Of a stretch of 64,000 nucleotides of DNA, positions 8,210-16,385 are shown piece by piece. Origin of the DNA: a virus. Position 1 is the first letter of the stretch. Each line of letters starts with the position of its first letter. Made by a program: the position numbers and the translations under genes. The notes under the pieces were generated by a model that did no database searches, was not told where the DNA came from, and worked only from the letters and a program-made list of their open reading frames with translations. The stretch is taken from positions 1 to 64,000 of IMG/VR virus record IMGVR_UViG_3300042330_000875; one strand, given 5' to 3'.

Positions 8210-9579
8210 ATTCTAATTCTCCAAAAACCAACATCATAAATTCCATCTATTGCATACACCCATTCTTTACCAGTAAATTTTAATTGTTTATTGTCATAAA
8301 GATTTGTAACATATTGAATTCTATATTCATTTTTACTATCAAAACTAACAATCCAATTGGTGCCATTAAATTCTATAATATCATTTGTATTGGCTTTAAA
8401 TCCCCAAATTGCATTTTCTGAAATATCTTCTAATATCATAAATCGATCACCAGAAGAAAAATTAAATTTTCCATCGCCTGGAAATGTTTTTAATGGATCA
8501 ATAATTGCAGTAATATTTTGTAATGTGTTATCTGGCAAAGTAGCTAATCTTGGAACCCATAATAATTTATTTTTTTCATTTGGATGATAATCAATTATAC
8601 CAATTATATCACTATCCCAAATATTAACATCAGAAGTTGTTTTAATTCTAATATTACTATATGGTGGCTGAATATTTCCATAAAAAGCAATTAATTTTTC
8701 CCATTCATAAATATTACCATTTTCATCTTTATCTAAACCAGTTGGCCCTAATAGTTTTAATTCATTTCCTTCAACAGAAATTCTGTGCATACCAGGACTT
8801 ACAAACTGTTGATACATTTCTTGTGAACCAATAATTTCATCCATGTCAAAATTCATATCAGGATCACTTGGATTATGATTTATTTCACTTGCTTGATTTA
8901 TATTATTATTAACTTGATGAACAATTTGTTGATTGAGTTTTTTAACTGGTGGCTGAATCCACATTGGTAATAAAAAGGTTAACGTTAAAATATCAATTTC
9001 ATCGGCTGTTCCTAAAGGAAAAGTTCTTGAACTCCAATTTATATCTTGCAAAGTTGCTAAAGTTAAAGCAGTCCAATCTAAAGGATTATCGGAATTTTGT
9101 ATATCAAATCCAACATTAAACAAAGAATAAATTTGTTCAAAAATTTGATGTTTTTGTAATTCATTGCTTGTCCAAATATTAATTGTAAAAGTAAGATTTA
9201 ATGGATGCGCCATTGGTTTTAAAACACTATAACTTAATCCTTGTTCAGTTGAATACGTTCCAGTTGTTTTATCAATCAAACGTTCACTAACATCATCTTG
9301 TTTAATTAAAGAAGGAACTTGAGTATTGGCACGAATTGGCTTTACATCTTGAACTTCAACGGTAATTTGAGGAATTGTTAATACAACATTTTCACTATTT
9401 TTTCTTAAAATATGTGCAACTTGACGATCTTTAGTAGCCAAATAACAAGGAATTAAAGGTTGTTCTTTAATTCCTTCTCGATATCCAGTTTCATAAACTA
9501 ATCCAGAAAATCCTTTACAAATTTGATTTAAAAAACGGCGAATTTGGCCTGAATAAAAGTAATCGTATTTTTTTTCCAT
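8206..9579 (-). CDS. Probable tail sheath stabiliser / tail completion protein (gp15-like)
   Basis: The 457-residue protein begins MEKKYDYFYSGQIRRFLNQI, resembling the YFY..RR start of T4 gp15. It continues with a region like the gp15 core (PCYLATKDRQVAHILRKNS, LPMWIQPPVKK). It is longer than T4 gp15, with an extra C-terminal domain of about 200 residues. It lies among lysozyme and neck genes on the same strand. In T4, gp15 caps the sheath at the head-proximal end. The assignment rests on motif resemblance only. Confidence 0.55.
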   Translation of the reverse strand: MEKKYDYFYSGQIRRFLNQICKGFSGLVYETGYREGIKEQPLIPCYLATKDRQVAHILRKNSENVVLTIPQITVEVQDVKPIRANTQVPSLIKQDDVSERLIDKTTGTYSTEQGLSYSVLKPMAHPLNLTFTINIWTSNELQKHQIFEQIYSLFNVGFDIQNSDNPLDWTALTLATLQDINWSSRTFPLGTADEIDILTLTFLLPMWIQPPVKKLNQQIVHQVNNNINQASEINHNPSDPDMNFDMDEIIGSQEMYQQFVSPGMHRISVEGNELKLLGPTGLDKDENGNIYEWEKLIAFYGNIQPPYSNIRIKTTSDVNIWDSDIIGIIDYHPNEKNKLLWVPRLATLPDNTLQNITAIIDPLKTFPGDGKFNFSSGDRFMILEDISENAIWGFKANTNDIIEFNGTNWIVSFDSKNEYRIQYVTNLYDNKQLKFTGKEWVYAIDGIYDVGFWRIRI

Positions 9580-9594
9580 TATATTATTTCCATA

Positions 9595-10326
9595 TTAAAC
9601 TTCATTTAGAACTTTGCCTTTTAAAGAATTAAATTTTTTAAATAATAAATCATTCATTTCTTTTACGTTTTTTAAAATTATCTCATTATCTGTATTTGCT
9701 TTAATTTCACCTTTAATTAAATAAAGCGCAATTAATTCTATGCCTAATTCACCTGTATTTCTTAATGAGAATTTATCTTTTTTCCAAGAACGAAAAGAAA
9801 ATAAATCATCAAAACTATTATCTTTATAAAATATCGTGTTTTTACTTTTTAAAATCGTATTAATACATGACATAACTTTATCAGTAAAAGAATTAATATC
9901 ATATACATCGTCAACAATAGAATGACCAATTTTATGCGCTAATATCCAAGGAGTCATTGGTAATCGGTCATTGGGTGATAAATTTCCCAATGAAACAAAC
10001 GTAATAACTCCCGGTTTACCGTTTATTTTATTTTTATTAAAGTTAACACTTTTAGTGAATTTTTTATCTGGAATAAAATCTCCTATATCCGCATTATCTT
10101 TTTTAGAACTAGCATCAAAATTATCATGATAAAGAAAAACTATGTCAAAAACAAAAGGTGTATTTTTAAATGCATCTTTTATTCGTTTTTGATATTTTTC
10201 TGTTTGCAACATTTTAATTTCACCAGGAGTAAAATTAGTTGCTGTTGAAACATTTCCGACATGCGAAATATCTTCAATTGGGGCTTCTTTTATAAAATCT
10301 AAATATTCTTTTAATAATTTATTCAT
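9595..10326 (-). CDS. Zincin-like protein with degenerate HKxGH motif
   Basis: The 243-residue protein has TPWILAHKIGHSIVDD near residue 125, in the position and context of an HExxH zinc-protease helix, but the catalytic Glu is Lys. The fold is probably retained and peptidase activity is doubtful. Its start overlaps the lysozyme stop, and it precedes the tail gene in the same run, so a virion or morphogenesis role is plausible. Confidence 0.5.
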   Translation of the reverse strand: MNKLLKEYLDFIKEAPIEDISHVGNVSTATNFTPGEIKMLQTEKYQKRIKDAFKNTPFVFDIVFLYHDNFDASSKKDNADIGDFIPDKKFTKSVNFNKNKINGKPGVITFVSLGNLSPNDRLPMTPWILAHKIGHSIVDDVYDINSFTDKVMSCINTILKSKNTIFYKDNSFDDLFSFRSWKKDKFSLRNTGELGIELIALYLIKGEIKANTDNEIILKNVKEMNDLLFKKFNSLKGKVLNEV

Positions 10327-10766
10327 TATGAAACCTTTAAAAATAATTCGCGTTCATCTAAACGACGATTTGTTAACCCTTGTAAAATTTTTCCACCAGC
10401 ACGATTCCATTTAGGAAATTCTTCTGCTGCCCCACGATAATTTCCTTGATTTAATAAACGCAATAAAGTACAAGAATTTTCATTAAATTTTCCAGTACCA
10501 ATATTATATAAAAATGAACAAAGTGCATCAAACTGATTTTGAGTAATAGTAACTTTTACTCTTGAACGAATTGCAGTTTCTACACCTTGAATATGAATTT
10601 TTAACATATCAATAGCTTCACTTTCTGTTATTTTAGAATTAGGTCCAATATTTGCGCCTGTTGAACCATAACCAACCGTCCAAATTCCAACAGAATCTTG
10701 ATAAGCTTTGCTTTTAAAGCCTTCCCATTTTTTAATTAAATTAATACCATTTTCGCTTATGTTCAT
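10326..10766 (-). CDS. Endolysin, GH24 lysozyme
   Basis: The 146-residue length and motif order are those of phage GH24 muramidases: the Glu-8aa-Asp-5aa-Thr triad is E15, D24 and T30 in WEGFKSKAYQDSVGIWTVGYG. The downstream FDALCSFLYNIG and LTNRRLDERELFL segments are also typical. It cleaves the glycan strands of peptidoglycan. There is no signal peptide, so release should need a holin. It lies in the virion run, so a tail-associated role cannot be excluded. Confidence 0.92.
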   Translation of the reverse strand: MNISENGINLIKKWEGFKSKAYQDSVGIWTVGYGSTGANIGPNSKITESEAIDMLKIHIQGVETAIRSRVKVTITQNQFDALCSFLYNIGTGKFNENSCTLLRLLNQGNYRGAAEEFPKWNRAGGKILQGLTNRRLDERELFLKVS

Positions 10767-10781
10767 GTTTTGTTCCTCAAT

Positions 10782-11873
10782 TTAAAAATTAGCTCGCGGT
10801 TTAATTGCATTGTTTAAAGCAACTTTTTGTTCAAATTTTGTACCATCAGGTGCGGTTTCAATTTCATCGTTATTTATAAAACTATCTCTTATTTGATTAG
10901 CAATTTTCCATTCTTTGCCACGATGATCAACTTCTTGTGGTCGCCAAACACCGTCTTTGAATTGAAATAAAACTCCTTTTGGTGGCTGATAATCAGTTCT
11001 AAAAAAATAATCACCATTTGTAGGATTAAAAGGCCAACTTGTACCACTTCCTAATAATGTTGCACCATTTGGTGGAATACCATCGCCACAAAATATCCAA
11101 GGATAAGATTCATCTGCCCCTGGAACAAACCAAAATTGACGGGTATCAAAATATCTACCATTTACATCTTCATTTGCTTGTTTTGTTAAATCAGTATTAA
11201 TTTTATCAATGGCTTTTCCATTTCCTAAAATTTCTTCTAATGTAAAACCAGTTGGGTTAAAATCTGCATCTACAATTTCTCTTTGTAAAATATCTTTAAA
11301 TTCTTGTGAAACTGTCATAGGTTCAACTTTTACACGTATTACATAAGAACGCCAAGTGCTTCCAAATCCACCAGCAGCTCGATTAACATCTTTTACAACA
11401 TACCATTTATTAATAGCAGGATCATTTTTATCTAATAATAAATCATCACGTAAATGTGGTAATTCTAATACATCTCCTGGCATAATTTTTCTACCAATAC
11501 TATCAACCACGCTGTCAGTATGAAATTCTAAAAACAAACTATCATTTGTTAAAAATAATCCTTGAGCGCGTAAATCAAATTCATTGTCTTGAACATTATA
11601 ACATGCGCGTAATTCATATGTTTCTTGTGAATACTTTCTATCTCTATTTTCTAAAAATAAAATATCTTGAATTGTTGTTTCATCGGGATTTGGATTATCA
11701 GTAATAGTTGCATCTTTTTCATCGCCCAACATTCCGCCTTGTGCATGTGGACCCAAATATTTTGCTAAGTAAACACAAGTTCCGCTAATAAAGAAATATT
11801 CTCGATTATGTTTATTAATAAAATTATGGTCATTGGCTTTGCGACCACTATTCCAAAGAGAAAGTTTAGGCAT
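10782..11873 (-). CDS. Probable neck / head-completion protein (gp13/gp14-like)
   Basis: The 363-residue protein holds EFHTDSVVDSIGRKIMPGD followed by VLELPHLRDDLLL, a pattern I associate with neck proteins of T4-type marine phages, and a C-terminal half rich in Pro/Gly/Asn. Its start codon directly follows a TAAATATTTAT block with no Shine-Dalgarno sequence, suggesting a leaderless late transcript. It leads the run neck, lysozyme, zincin-like, sheath stabiliser. It could be another virion protein. Confidence 0.45.
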   Translation of the reverse strand: MPKLSLWNSGRKANDHNFINKHNREYFFISGTCVYLAKYLGPHAQGGMLGDEKDATITDNPNPDETTIQDILFLENRDRKYSQETYELRACYNVQDNEFDLRAQGLFLTNDSLFLEFHTDSVVDSIGRKIMPGDVLELPHLRDDLLLDKNDPAINKWYVVKDVNRAAGGFGSTWRSYVIRVKVEPMTVSQEFKDILQREIVDADFNPTGFTLEEILGNGKAIDKINTDLTKQANEDVNGRYFDTRQFWFVPGADESYPWIFCGDGIPPNGATLLGSGTSWPFNPTNGDYFFRTDYQPPKGVLFQFKDGVWRPQEVDHRGKEWKIANQIRDSFINNDEIETAPDGTKFEQKVALNNAIKPRANF

Positions 11874-11882
11874 ATAAATATT

Positions 11883-11910
11883 TAAGGGGGAAAGTTAACT
11901 TTCCCCCTTA
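11883..11910 (-). terminator. Rho-independent terminator hairpin
   Basis: A near-perfect palindrome (TAAGGGGGAAAGTT and its complement) lies between the minus-strand genes at 11940 and 11873. The T-rich tail is short on the minus strand. Its last bases run into the TAAATATTTAT block before the next start codon, so termination and re-initiation are packed together. Confidence 0.75.
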
Positions 11911-11939
11911 TTATTTTAAGTATAAATTATATTTTTAAT

Positions 11940-12290
11940 TTATGATGTTGCCCAAACTACAAAAATTTCTGGTTCAATAGTTTGTAATTTTTTTTTAAAT
12001 TCTTCGTCAATATCATTATTATTTAAAATTTCATTTAATTTATTTTCAAATTCTATTTTATGATTATCAGTAGGAGTAATATTTAATGGTGAAATGGGTT
12101 CAATATCGCCTTCAATTAATTCAAACAATATAACACCAATAAAAAATTGATCTTCAATTTCAGCATTTTCACAATAATAGTTTTCTATCAAACCTTCATA
12201 ATTATCATAATAATTATTTTCAATATTAAATTTATTAAAGTTTGGAGTATTTAAATTAATACCATAAACAATTGTTGCTTGAGAATACAG
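11940..12290 (-). CDS. Hypothetical protein, paralog of 12312, apparent non-ATG start
   Basis: Homology to the 12312 product runs upstream of the first ATG (12191): QATIVYGINLN matches LATIVYGINLN. The aligned start position is a CTG (complement of 12288-12290) behind AAAGGATATTTAAA, where the paralog has AAGGAAATTAAA then ATG. The full product would be 116 residues, with IEPEIFVVWATS at the end. Either CTG is used, or the start was lost and an 83-residue internal product remains. Confidence 0.6.
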   Translation of the reverse strand: MYSQATIVYGINLNTPNFNKFNIENNYYDNYEGLIENYYCENAEIEDQFFIGVILFELIEGDIEPISPLNITPTDNHKIEFENKLNEILNNNDIDEEFKKKLQTIEPEIFVVWATS

Positions 12291-12311
12291 TTTAAATATC
12301 CTTTATTTTTA

Positions 12312-12635
12312 TCAAGACGACCAAACAATAAAAATATCTGGTTTTTCTTTTCCAATTAGTTTTTTAAATTCTTTATCTACTTCAACATAATTTGAAATTT
12401 GTTCAAGTTGTTTATCTAATTTTAATTTATCTTCTTCTGAAGGCGTTAATTTCAATTTAAATAAAGAAACAATTTTACCTGCATGTAAATTAGTTAATTC
12501 AACACCAATCCAAAATTGATCTAAATCATTACAAGTATAACTCTTTAGTAAATAGTCATATTTTTGTGTAAATTCGGAAAATTTTTCATGGTTTAAATTA
12601 ATACCATAAACAATAGTTGCTAATGTATCTGACAT
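12312..12635 (-). CDS. Hypothetical protein
   Basis: A 107-residue protein beginning MSDTLATIVYGINLN, with an AAGGAAATTAAA ribosome site before ATG 12635. The frame extends upstream to 12695, but that part lies across a terminator hairpin and is unlikely to be translated. It is a paralog of the next gene downstream. Shared segments include DQFWIGVEL and PDIFIVW near the end. No known function. Confidence 0.7.
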   Translation of the reverse strand: MSDTLATIVYGINLNHEKFSEFTQKYDYLLKSYTCNDLDQFWIGVELTNLHAGKIVSLFKLKLTPSEEDKLKLDKQLEQISNYVEVDKEFKKLIGKEKPDIFIVWSS

Positions 12636-12659
12636 TTTAATTTCCTTTATTAAAAAAAC

Positions 12660-12686
12660 AAGAGGGATAGACGATCCATCCCTCTT
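12660..12686 (-). terminator. Rho-independent terminator
   Basis: A nine-base-pair stem (AAGAGGGAT / ATCCCTCTT) with a nine-base loop is followed on the minus strand by GTTTTTTT. It ends the transcript of the gene at 12696. Confidence 0.85.
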
Positions 12687-12695
12687 ATAATTCAA

Positions 12696-12974
12696 TTATT
12701 GACGATACCGTGAATAAACAATACCTTCACGCGCATCCCATTCAACAATAACATTATTACGCTTAATATTCTTACCAAGAATTTCTTGTGTTGCTTCGCG
12801 CACAAATTCAAGAATTTTATTGAATTCGTTATCGCTAAGACCAACCATCATAAAAGGTTGATAAAAATCAACTGTCATAATTGCGTTTAGATGATTTACG
12901 CCATTTACATGAATTTTACTTGGAATATTATGCTTTTTAAGGTTGTTAAGATAAGTGTTAAGACGTTTTGACAT
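12696..12974 (-). CDS. Hypothetical protein
   Basis: A 92-residue basic protein beginning MSKRLNTYLNNLKKHNIPSK and ending GIVYSRYRQ. No motif is recognised. Codon use is slightly richer in G/C than in neighbouring accessory genes. It has its own downstream terminator, and a TTTTCCTAAAAAGGAAAA hairpin overlaps its ribosome site, which could limit translation. Confidence 0.65.
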   Translation of the reverse strand: MSKRLNTYLNNLKKHNIPSKIHVNGVNHLNAIMTVDFYQPFMMVGLSDNEFNKILEFVREATQEILGKNIKRNNVIVEWDAREGIVYSRYRQ

Positions 12975-13071
12975 TTATTTTCCTTTTTAGGAAAAGGAGC
13001 ATTTAAAATAGGTTGCCCCTCGAAACCTCTAATCTCATTTATTAAGTTCTAAAAATTATAATCTAATTTTT

Positions 13072-13155
13072 TTACATTGGAACCTCCATGAGTAATCCAT
13101 AAATTAAAATCATAAAGGCAAAAGTTACAACGATCAATTCAAAAAGTTTAATCAT
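13072..13155 (-). CDS. 27-residue single-span membrane peptide
   Basis: ATG at the complement of 13153-13155, product MIKLFELIVVTFAFMILIYG then LLMEVPM. Almost the entire peptide is one hydrophobic helix. An AAGG element lies about 12 bases upstream. Such micro-proteins are common in phages (holin-like or inhibitor roles), but none is recognised. The remaining space from 12975 to 13348 holds repeat R1 and no other gene. Confidence 0.45.
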   Translation of the reverse strand: MIKLFELIVVTFAFMILIYGLLMEVPM

Positions 13156-13257
13156 TTGTTTTTTACCTTGTTTATCGTTTCAACAAAATCACTTTAGCAT
13201 AATTTTGGTTAAGGTCAAGATGTTTTTTGTTAGGAGTTTTATCAATTTATTTTAAGA

Positions 13258-13340
13258 TTTTTGTTAAGTTGCAGTTATAGGAACTCATTTAAAATCTCTA
13301 TATTTTCTGCGGCTCTCCATGAATAGAAAATTTATTAGAT
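13258..13340. repeat. Repeat R1, copy 1
   Basis: About 82 bp, also present at 40358 and 53407. Conserved blocks on the + strand are TTTTTGTTAAGTTG(C/T)AGTT, an AACT box, TTTTCTGCGGCTCT and GAATAGAAAATTTATT. TTTTCT can pair with AGAAAA, and AGTT with AACT, so two small hairpins are possible. In all copies it lies just 3' of minus-strand genes of one repeated cassette. Confidence 0.8.
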
Positions 13341-13348
13341 AGATCAAA

Positions 13349-13654
13349 TTATGTGTATTTTAACAACATTTCTACCTGAAAGGTATTTGTTTGATTTGGG
13401 TGATCTTTCAACCAATCATGAATGTTTTTATATTTTTTCCAGTTTAACCAATATTCCAGATAACCATCAGGCCAAATAATTGCTGGACCCGTTAAACGAT
13501 GGCGAAAATAGCGTTTTTTACACCAAACTTTATAACCAGTTAATATATATTCAACTGCCGGTTTATTTTCATTTGGTGAAGAAACTTTATGCCAAGGAAT
13601 ATCTTCTTCGTCATCAGTTGTATATTTTTTTCTATTAACATAATAAATGAACAT
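13349..13654 (-). CDS. HRLTGPA-family small protein (type A), copy 1
   Basis: A 101-residue member of the family that has 16 copies in this window. Shared order: YY(I/V)DG(E/K)KFTTD, SSP(D/N)E.TPA, W-C-x-K, HRLTGPA, DG...FYLNGK.Y, then HDWLKDHPNQ and EMLLKY. This copy has YYVNRKKYTTD at its start, RHRLTGPAIIWPDG in the middle and ends EMLLKYT. The function of the family is unknown; the core resembles the HR..GPA..DG repeats seen in some phage proteins. Confidence 0.8.
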   Translation of the reverse strand: MFIYYVNRKKYTTDDEEDIPWHKVSSPNENKPAVEYILTGYKVWCKKRYFRHRLTGPAIIWPDGYLEYWLNWKKYKNIHDWLKDHPNQTNTFQVEMLLKYT

Positions 13655-13719
13655 TTATATTGCTTTCTAATAATACAGGAGTTTTAATTTGTTAGTAATT
13701 TTTCAAGTGACAAATAACT

Positions 13720-14031
13720 TTATATGTATTTTAGTAACATTTCAACTTGAAAGGCATTGTCTTGTTTTGGATGATCTTTTAACCAATCATGAATATTATT
13801 AAAATAATTTTTATCATTTAACCAAAAAGAATAACTTCTATCAGAATAAATTCTTGCAGGTCCAGTTAATCGATGTAAAATTCTTCCTTTTTCGCACCAA
13901 ACTTTATGTTCAGAATTTAAATCTTGTAAAGCGGGTGTATTTTCATCGGGTGATGAAACATGATACCGAGGAATATCAAAATAGTTATCAGTGGTAAATT
14001 TTTCATTATCAATATAATAAATATAAGTCAT
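13720..14031 (-). CDS. HRLTGPA-family small protein (type A), copy 2
   Basis: A 103-residue copy with YYIDNEKFTTDN, ILHRLTGPARIYSD and a terminal EMLLKYI. Repeat element R2 fills the gap between its start and the upstream type B copy at 14150, so R2 would be in its 5' leader. The same arrangement recurs at 40450 and 53882. Confidence 0.8.
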   Translation of the reverse strand: MTYIYYIDNEKFTTDNYFDIPRYHVSSPDENTPALQDLNSEHKVWCEKGRILHRLTGPARIYSDRSYSFWLNDKNYFNNIHDWLKDHPKQDNAFQVEMLLKYI

Positions 14032-14037
14032 TTATCT

Positions 14038-14149
14038 TTCTTTCAAATAGCGGTTTAAAGGCGATTAGAGGCACATTACAGAGGTTTTAGATTGATTTAG
14101 GTATTTGGGTTAGTTAATTAAATTTAATCGGCTTTAAATCGCTTTAAAA
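14038..14149 (-). repeat. Repeat R2, copy 1 (candidate structured leader RNA)
   Basis: About 110 bp, also at 40762 and 54197. Arms of 18 nt (14050-14067 and 14125-14142) are complementary apart from one mismatch and one G-T pair, closing a loop of about 57 nt. Compared with copy 2, GATTA/TAATC becomes GTTTA/TAAAC, a paired change that keeps the stem. It sits between two family genes just before a ribosome site, so it may act as a leader or processing element. Confidence 0.7.
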
Positions 14150-14503
14150 CTAATTTTGTAAAAACCATAAGACTTTATCGGTTTCTGTAAAAACGCCAAT
14201 ATTATGAAAATAAAGATCGGGGTTTGGATGATCATTAATCCATTCTTTTATGGTTTTATAATATTTTCCATTTAACCAAAATTCTTCTCTTCCATCAGAA
14301 AGAATTCTTGCTGGTCCAGTTAATCGATGCCATATGTGTGATTTTTTACACCAAAGTTTTTTTAAAAATAATTTATTATTTTTATTTGATAAATTTTCAA
14401 ATGCTGGAATTTCTTCATTTGGTGAAGATATAAAAGCATACGGAACATAAAATTTTTCATTAGTTGTAAATTTTTTTCCATCGATATAATAAATAATAGT
14501 CAT
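14150..14503 (-). CDS. HRLTGPA-family small protein (type B), copy 3
   Basis: A 117-residue copy of the long type: after DHPNPDLYF it carries an extra tail ending ETDKVLWFLQN in place of EMLLKY. It has WCKKSHIWHRLTGPARILSD. Type B copies stand first on the minus strand in each repeated cassette, upstream of R2. Confidence 0.8.
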   Translation of the reverse strand: MTIIYYIDGKKFTTNEKFYVPYAFISSPNEEIPAFENLSNKNNKLFLKKLWCKKSHIWHRLTGPARILSDGREEFWLNGKYYKTIKEWINDHPNPDLYFHNIGVFTETDKVLWFLQN

Positions 14504-14549
14504 TTTTCTTTATTACATCATTTTATTGGATTGATCAACAAGAAAATTT

Positions 14550-15080
14550 TTAAATTAAATTTTGATTTTTAGATAATTTTACAAGTAGATTTAATTTTCG
14601 ATCATAATTTAATCCCCAAGTTTTTAAACTTTTAATCCATAAGAATAATTGTTTAATCCAATTTGGAATTATAGATTCTTCGATAGGTTTAACTTTTAAA
14701 CTTGGCGATACAATTGTCGTACTGGTGTATTTTTCTTTTATTTCAGTTAATTTTGTTAATAATTCAGGAGTTAAATGTTCAGTTAATTCATCTAATACTT
14801 TAGCATAAGCTACGGTATTTCTTGGTGCTGGATTTTTACTTAATGTAAAAGTAAAAGAAACTGTTTTAACTATTCTAGTTTTTGTTATATCTTCTGCTTC
14901 ATCGAAAAGATCGGCTACAAGTTCTTTTGTTTCTTGTTTTGTAATTTCTTTTAGCTCATCCAACTCTTTGGATAATTCAGAAATTTTTAATAAATTTTTA
15001 GCTAATTTAGTATATTTTGCGCTATCATAGCTTTTCAATTCAGCAACGCACTTATCAATTAATCTGGTAATGCTAATCAT
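14550..15080 (-). CDS. Hypothetical protein
   Basis: A 176-residue protein, charged and helical in its first 70 residues (KISELSKELDELKEI is coiled-coil-like) and hydrophobic/aromatic near the end (NWIKQLFLWIKSLKTWG). No motif is recognised. It is divergent from the HUH-like gene at 15112, with 31 bp between the starts. Confidence 0.65.
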   Translation of the reverse strand: MISITRLIDKCVAELKSYDSAKYTKLAKNLLKISELSKELDELKEITKQETKELVADLFDEAEDITKTRIVKTVSFTFTLSKNPAPRNTVAYAKVLDELTEHLTPELLTKLTEIKEKYTSTTIVSPSLKVKPIEESIIPNWIKQLFLWIKSLKTWGLNYDRKLNLLVKLSKNQNLI

Positions 15081-15111
15081 TTTGTTATCCTTAAAGGTAT
15101 TTTTAATATTT

Positions 15112-15654
15112 ATGAAAAAGAAAATTTTTAATAGAAATTACACAATAAATCCAAGCGTAAGATTATTACGTTGTTTAGAAAGTCGTAGGCATAGTTTATG
15201 TAACAATGAGTTTTGTGAGTATTGTGGTAAAGAAAAACGAAGTTCAATGAGCAATCAAATAGTAAATCGATTTTCAATGAGTAATCAGAGATTATGGGCA
15301 GTAACTTTATTAGACCCAAACAATAGTGAATTAGAAAATATAAAAAAATATCATGCTGATAATTTATTAACTGGTATTTGGGTTCCTGAGATTGTTTTTA
15401 AAAGAAAAAATGTTTCAAATTGGTTTGAAAATAATATTGTATTTCATTATCATGCTGTGGTAGTTAGTAATGATAATCCTGCTGAAACAATGAGAACAAT
15501 ATGGAATAAGTATCGTCAATTACACGTTCAAGAGATTTACAATTTATCTGGATGGGCAAATTATATGTGCAAAATGTTCGTTGATCCAAAAGATAAAAAG
15601 CAAACTAAATTTTTAGACAATCGATTAATAGAAAAAAAGTTAATAATATTTTAA
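15112..15654 (+). CDS. HUH Rep-like endonuclease candidate
   Basis: From ATG 15112 the product is 180 residues. It shows the three motifs of HUH replication/relaxase nucleases in order: WAVTLLDP (motif I, about 62-69), FHYHAVVV with H112-x-H114 (metal site), and YMCKM with Y151-x-x-K154 (nucleophile). A cysteine group (C30, C35, C38) precedes them. The ATG follows TTTTTAATATTT with no clear ribosome site. A lone Rep-type nickase is unusual in a T4-like phage. The family link is inferred from motifs alone. Confidence 0.45.
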   Translation: MKKKIFNRNYTINPSVRLLRCLESRRHSLCNNEFCEYCGKEKRSSMSNQIVNRFSMSNQRLWAVTLLDPNNSELENIKKYHADNLLTGIWVPEIVFKRKNVSNWFENNIVFHYHAVVVSNDNPAETMRTIWNKYRQLHVQEIYNLSGWANYMCKMFVDPKDKKQTKFLDNRLIEKKLIIF

Positions 15655-15663
15655 AGGAATAAA

Positions 15664-16254
15664 ATGAATACTATTAGTATAAAAGGTAAATTTGTTATTT
15701 TTGATAATTTTTATTTTTATGGCTGCCCACATGATACAGTTGAATTTATAGATGAAAATAATAAAATCCATTTAGTTCGATTAAATTTAACCACAAGAGT
15801 TTCAAAGAATTCCAGTAAAGTTTTTGGTAATTATTTCCAAGTTAGACAACTTGATGTAAAAAACAATTGGAAAAATGTTGATACACTTTTGGATTTTATT
15901 GAAAGTAGAAAAATCATTGGCTACAATCCAACACATTTAATGTTAAATTATCATATTAGAAAAACAGCTAGTAGACAAAAAACAGTTAAAAAAGAAAAAA
16001 AGCAATTAGATTATTATCAAGATTACATGGGTAACAAGGTTGAAATTGGCAATTATGTTTTATTTTCAGTTTATAATGAAAAATTTTTATTAGGAAAAAT
16101 TATTAATTTTGATGCAAAAAGATTGGTTGTGTTACGAGAAGACAATCAAAAAGAATATCGTTTAAATCAAACATCGGTTTTATTAATGTTTGATGAAGGA
16201 AAAAATATCGAAAAATTAAAAACTTCGGTTGTTTTACATTTATTAAAGAAATAA
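15664..16254 (+). CDS. Hypothetical protein, SH3-like GN-x-GD family, LHLLKK tail
   Basis: A 196-residue protein whose second half (DYMGNKVEIGNYVLFSVYN) matches the 1569 and 4414 products. It ends KTSVVLHLLKK, the common tail. It lies 9 bp after the HUH-like gene with AAAGGAAT as ribosome site, so the two are cotranscribed. A lysine-rich linker (KTVKKEKKQ) is near residue 110. Confidence 0.7.
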   Translation: MNTISIKGKFVIFDNFYFYGCPHDTVEFIDENNKIHLVRLNLTTRVSKNSSKVFGNYFQVRQLDVKNNWKNVDTLLDFIESRKIIGYNPTHLMLNYHIRKTASRQKTVKKEKKQLDYYQDYMGNKVEIGNYVLFSVYNEKFLLGKIINFDAKRLVVLREDNQKEYRLNQTSVLLMFDEGKNIEKLKTSVVLHLLKK

Positions 16255-16281
16255 AAAAGGGAGAATTAATTCTCCCTTTTT
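16254..16281. terminator. Bidirectional terminator
   Basis: AAAAAGGGAGAATT and its complement form a perfect hairpin flanked by A and T runs, placed directly at the stop of the 15664 gene. It should also end the short minus-strand transcript from the promoter at 16357-16385. Confidence 0.85.
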
Positions 16282-16356
16282 CCGTATTTTCATTTGGTGG
16301 ATGATCTTTTTAACTAAGTAATAACTATTCTGACATTTTATTTCTCCGTATCGTTG

Positions 16357-16385
16357 ATAAAACCAATATAAAAAATTTTTGTCAA
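16357..16385 (-). promoter_or_regulatory. Minus-strand sigma70-type promoter of a short transcript
   Basis: TTGACA (complement of 16380-16385), 17 bp, then TTTTAT. The transcript would run only about 75-95 nt to the terminator at 16254-16281. It contains a good GGAG site, ATG TCA GAA TAG, and fragments matching HRLTGPA-family codons (AAAGATCATCCA, then CCAAATGAAAATACG). It looks like the remains of a deleted family gene, or a small RNA. Confidence 0.5.

Noticed and set aside
8357-8587. Plus-strand frame of 76 codons
   Set aside because: Antisense shadow of the tail gene at 8206; no ribosome site.
11940-12191. 83-residue protein starting at the internal ATG as the full gene
   Set aside because: Homology with the 12312 product extends 33 codons upstream in frame, so the short form is probably incomplete.
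13020-13260. tRNA gene in the gap near R1
   Set aside because: No T-loop GTTCRANYC box with matching acceptor stem could be found here or elsewhere in the window.
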